From: an uncultured Lachnospiraceae bacterium
GTDB taxonomy: Bacteria; Bacillota; Clostridia; Lachnospirales; Lachnospiraceae
Direction of reading: 5' to 3'
Length of the DNA: 37,411 nt
Assembly (NCBI GenBank): GCA_949840805.1
Contig: CATKXR010000050.1
Coordinates: 1-37,411 of the forward strand
This document shows positions 34,978-37,411 of this stretch, in pieces. A program made the translations under genes and the position numbers. Position 1 is the stretch's first letter. Each line of letters opens with the position of its first letter. The notes beneath the pieces were generated by a model. The model was not told the origin of the DNA and did no database searches. It was given only the letters and a program-made list of their open reading frames with translations.

Positions 34978-35724
34978 CTAAAATAATAAACTGACATCTC
35001 CATAAATACAGATGCGAAGCGCTCCAATGAAAATCAAATGGATTGGATAATATAGATAAAAAAACCACTTCATCCATTTTGCCTTTCCTTTTTCGCCATT
35101 GTATAGCTTTAACACAGGATAGACCAACAAAACACCAATCTGTACCAAAGCATAAACTTTACTTACAAAAAAGAACGATACTGCTGCATATATTGCCACA
35201 TACAGAAGCATTTCTTTCATCTGTGCCTTTAAGTTTCCCCTTTTCTTATACATTTCCAATATTGCAAGCACTGCTATGCAGCTCCAATCCGCTGGAAAAG
35301 CGCTCCAAACCAATACAAAGATAAGTATATTCTTTACCCCATTCTTCATTGGCAGATCATTGTTCTGCATCCACAGGATCAAAACCGCAATAAAAAGCGG
35401 ATACATAACACTCGTCTGATTAAAAATTCCCGTACTGAACGGAATTGGATTTATTCCGAATGCAAAACAATATGCAAAGTGTGAAATTAGAGCAAAAATT
35501 CCCATTCGCAGCATATACCTTTTTACATTATGCGTGTAATGATATCCTTCACACACGAAAAACCACATAATCGGGGCTGTTAAACGCCCGACAATATGGT
35601 ATGCCAATGCTACCGGTTTGGCTGGAAAACCGGGATAAATCAAATCACATACATGGTCTGTCGTCATGGCAATAATTGCAATCAGTTTTAAATGATTTGC
35701 ATTCAATCGTGGCTGCAGTTTCAT
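34978..35724 (-). CDS. TraX-family membrane protein
   Basis: A 248-residue integral membrane protein. The start MKLQPRLNANHLKLIAIIAM at 35724 follows AGGAGGGG; the longer frame to 35766 is rejected. The TraX signature is clear: the N-terminal LKLIAIIAMTTDHVCDLIYP, GRLTAPIMWFFVCEGYHYTH, ISHFAYCFAFGINPIPF and a C-terminal KWFFYLYYPIHLIFIGALR. TraX of F plasmid is needed for N-acetylation of pilin; chromosomal Firmicute relatives are acyltransferase-like membrane proteins of unknown substrate. It stands alone here. A candidate extended -10 (TGGTATAGT, minus strand, around 35780-35788) lies inside the dyad AACTAT-ACC-ATAGTT (35779-35793). Confidence 0.87.
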   Translation of the reverse strand: MKLQPRLNANHLKLIAIIAMTTDHVCDLIYPGFPAKPVALAYHIVGRLTAPIMWFFVCEGYHYTHNVKRYMLRMGIFALISHFAYCFAFGINPIPFSTGIFNQTSVMYPLFIAVLILWMQNNDLPMKNGVKNILIFVLVWSAFPADWSCIAVLAILEMYKKRGNLKAQMKEMLLYVAIYAAVSFFFVSKVYALVQIGVLLVYPVLKLYNGEKGKAKWMKWFFYLYYPIHLIFIGALRICIYGDVSLLF

Positions 35725-35766
35725 ATTGCCCCTCCTGTCAATCTCTCCAATTATTCTTACGAACAC

Positions 35767-36365
35767 TGATTTATGTATAACTATACCATAGTTTGTATAA
35801 ATCCAAAAGAAGAATATTTATTTCTTTAATTACCTCAATAAGCCTTTAGACATATTCGTGAAAACCTGAAATCTTGTTGATAATTGTCGATCATTGTTTT
35901 AGTTCCGTTTTGATGAACAGGAAGGATAAGAAATTGCTTTCATTTTCGAAAAAAGGGATATATAATAAAGCAACGACAAATCAAAATTTGAAAGGAGTAA
36001 CCGCCGCTACATAGGATGGCACACCAGACCTTCATTAACACTTTTAAGAGGAAAATACCCGAGAGTTAGTTCTGGTGTCACATTAGAGATCTGGCGTGCC
36101 TGAGTTGCCTTAAAGTTGAGTTTCCTGACCTCATCGTGATAAAAGGAGATGTGATATGCGTTCACTTCCTAAAGGTGGTGTTTTATAAAATCTATAACAC
36201 ATTTCATGAGTGAGTATGCTGAACGAGACACTGAAAAAATCTTTTAATTCCCCATCTGAAATGGGTAGACCGGCATTTCTGGGCAAGAAGAAATTATGCG
36301 GCGATGGTAGGAAATGTAAACGAAGAGACAATACAAAAATAATCCCACCAACCAAGCGCTCTTTA
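35767..36365. other. 600-bp gap with a possible structured leader
   Basis: No normal gene. A plus-strand promoter candidate is TTTCAT (35938-35943), 17 bp, TATAAT (35961-35966). AAAGGAG (35991-35997) and a 17-codon frame MAHQTFINTFKRKIPES (36016-36069) follow. GGCACACCAGA (36018-36028) can pair with TCTGGCGTGCC (36090-36100, one mismatch), or its ACACCAGA part with TCTGGTGT (36071-36078). A second ribosome site AAAAGGAG lies just before ATG 36156, which opens only MRSLPKGGVL. This could be the leader of a lost gene. The region 36190-36365 shows nothing I recognise. Confidence 0.35.
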
Positions 36366-37112
<747 letters not shown>

Positions 37113-37411
37113 TTAACAAAAAGCCCAGTATATAGTTATTTCCCCGTTCAATACTACAACCTTTTCTATAAGGCTATGCACCAGCGAATAGAGCCGATCA
37201 GCGTCCCCGGCTTCAATTACCCCGGCGAGAGAGGCAAGGGCGTCCGTAGCTTCCTTCTTAGACATTTTCCCGGAGTTTTCCCCCTCGGCTTCTTCCAGGC
37301 ACTTCTGCGCCGCCTTGCGTTCTTCCTTAAGAGCGGATAGGCGGTCTTGTATTTCTTCCAGCCCGACAATCCCCGTCTGATAGAGATTAAGAAGCCTTGT
37401 TATTTGCTTTT
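37113..37411 (-). CDS. Large serine recombinase, C-terminal part (runs off the window)
   Basis: The minus strand from the window edge reads KQITRLLNLYQTGIVGLEEI, QDRLSALKEERKAAQKCLEE, MSKKEATDALASLAGVIEAG, DADRLYSLVHSLIEKVVVLN, GEITIYWAFC and TAA (37115-37113). This is the typical end of large serine recombinases: a coiled-coil segment after the zinc-ribbon domain and a final beta strand (V-V-L-N-G-E-I-T-I-Y-W). The catalytic resolvase domain and zinc ribbon lie outside the window. Such enzymes integrate and excise conjugative or mobilizable elements and phages, and their gene usually abuts one attachment site, as here. Confidence 0.85.
   Translation of the reverse strand, partial: KQITRLLNLYQTGIVGLEEIQDRLSALKEERKAAQKCLEEAEGENSGKMSKKEATDALASLAGVIEAGDADRLYSLVHSLIEKVVVLNGEITIYWAFC

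Noticed and set aside
35960..36190. Known riboswitch class
   Set aside because: I compared it from memory with fluoride, ZTP, guanidine, THF and cyclic-di-GMP consensus cores and found no match; reported only as an unclassified structured leader.

Overview
The window looks like a chromosomal segment of a gut Lachnospiraceae-type Firmicute. The grounds are strong AGGAGG ribosome sites, the codon use, MsmX-type and LplB-type sugar ABC genes, GPH symporters, AraC regulators, and serine-recombinase and HK97-phage remnants. This assignment is inference from gene content; no marker gene is present.

Left part (1-9.0 kb): a patchwork of small intact genes and wreckage. It opens with the 3' end of a TPR gene carrying near-identical 105-bp repeats. 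A LysR regulator (minus) follows, then debris of a flavodoxin gene fused in frame to the tail of an OmpR-type regulator. A DUF362 lipoprotein overlaps an ArsP/YraQ-type permease gene. Next come an aldo/keto reductase scrap, a MATE pseudogene with a large internal deletion, a cyclophilin-like lipoprotein, an AraC pseudogene with an HK97 portal scrap spliced in, two minus-strand lipoproteins and a truncated GNAT gene.

Middle left (9.0-13.7 kb): a MarR regulator with operator-like palindromes around its promoter, a strong terminator, then a four-gene ABC-2 export operon (ATPase, permease, ATPase, permease) closed by another terminator.

Middle (13.7-19.4 kb): a beta-galactoside unit. An AraC regulator is divergent from a 1021-aa GH2 beta-galactosidase and a GPH-family symporter, closed by a hairpin shared with the convergent pectinesterase gene.

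Right of centre (19.4-34.8 kb): a pectin/oligogalacturonide locus. A leaderless CE8 pectinesterase (minus) is divergent from an eleven-gene operon: S-component-like membrane protein, two LplB/YtcP-type permeases, a 728-aa binding lipoprotein, two small membrane proteins, an MsmX-type ATPase, two more small membrane proteins, GH28 polygalacturonase and GH105 unsaturated uronyl hydrolase. An AraC regulator (minus) follows, then a divergent second MsmX-type ATPase and a TIM-barrel sugar isomerase. The inferred logic is that oligogalacturonides are imported and then de-esterified and cut inside the cell, because none of the three enzymes has a signal peptide. The set of unrecognised small membrane proteins built into the transporter operon is the most likely undescribed feature here.

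Right end (34.9-37.4 kb): a TraX-family membrane protein, a 600-bp stretch with a promoter-like site and a possibly structured leader, and an aldo/keto reductase gene cut at its 5' end. Directly beside the cut lies the C-terminus of a large serine recombinase whose element continues past the window edge.
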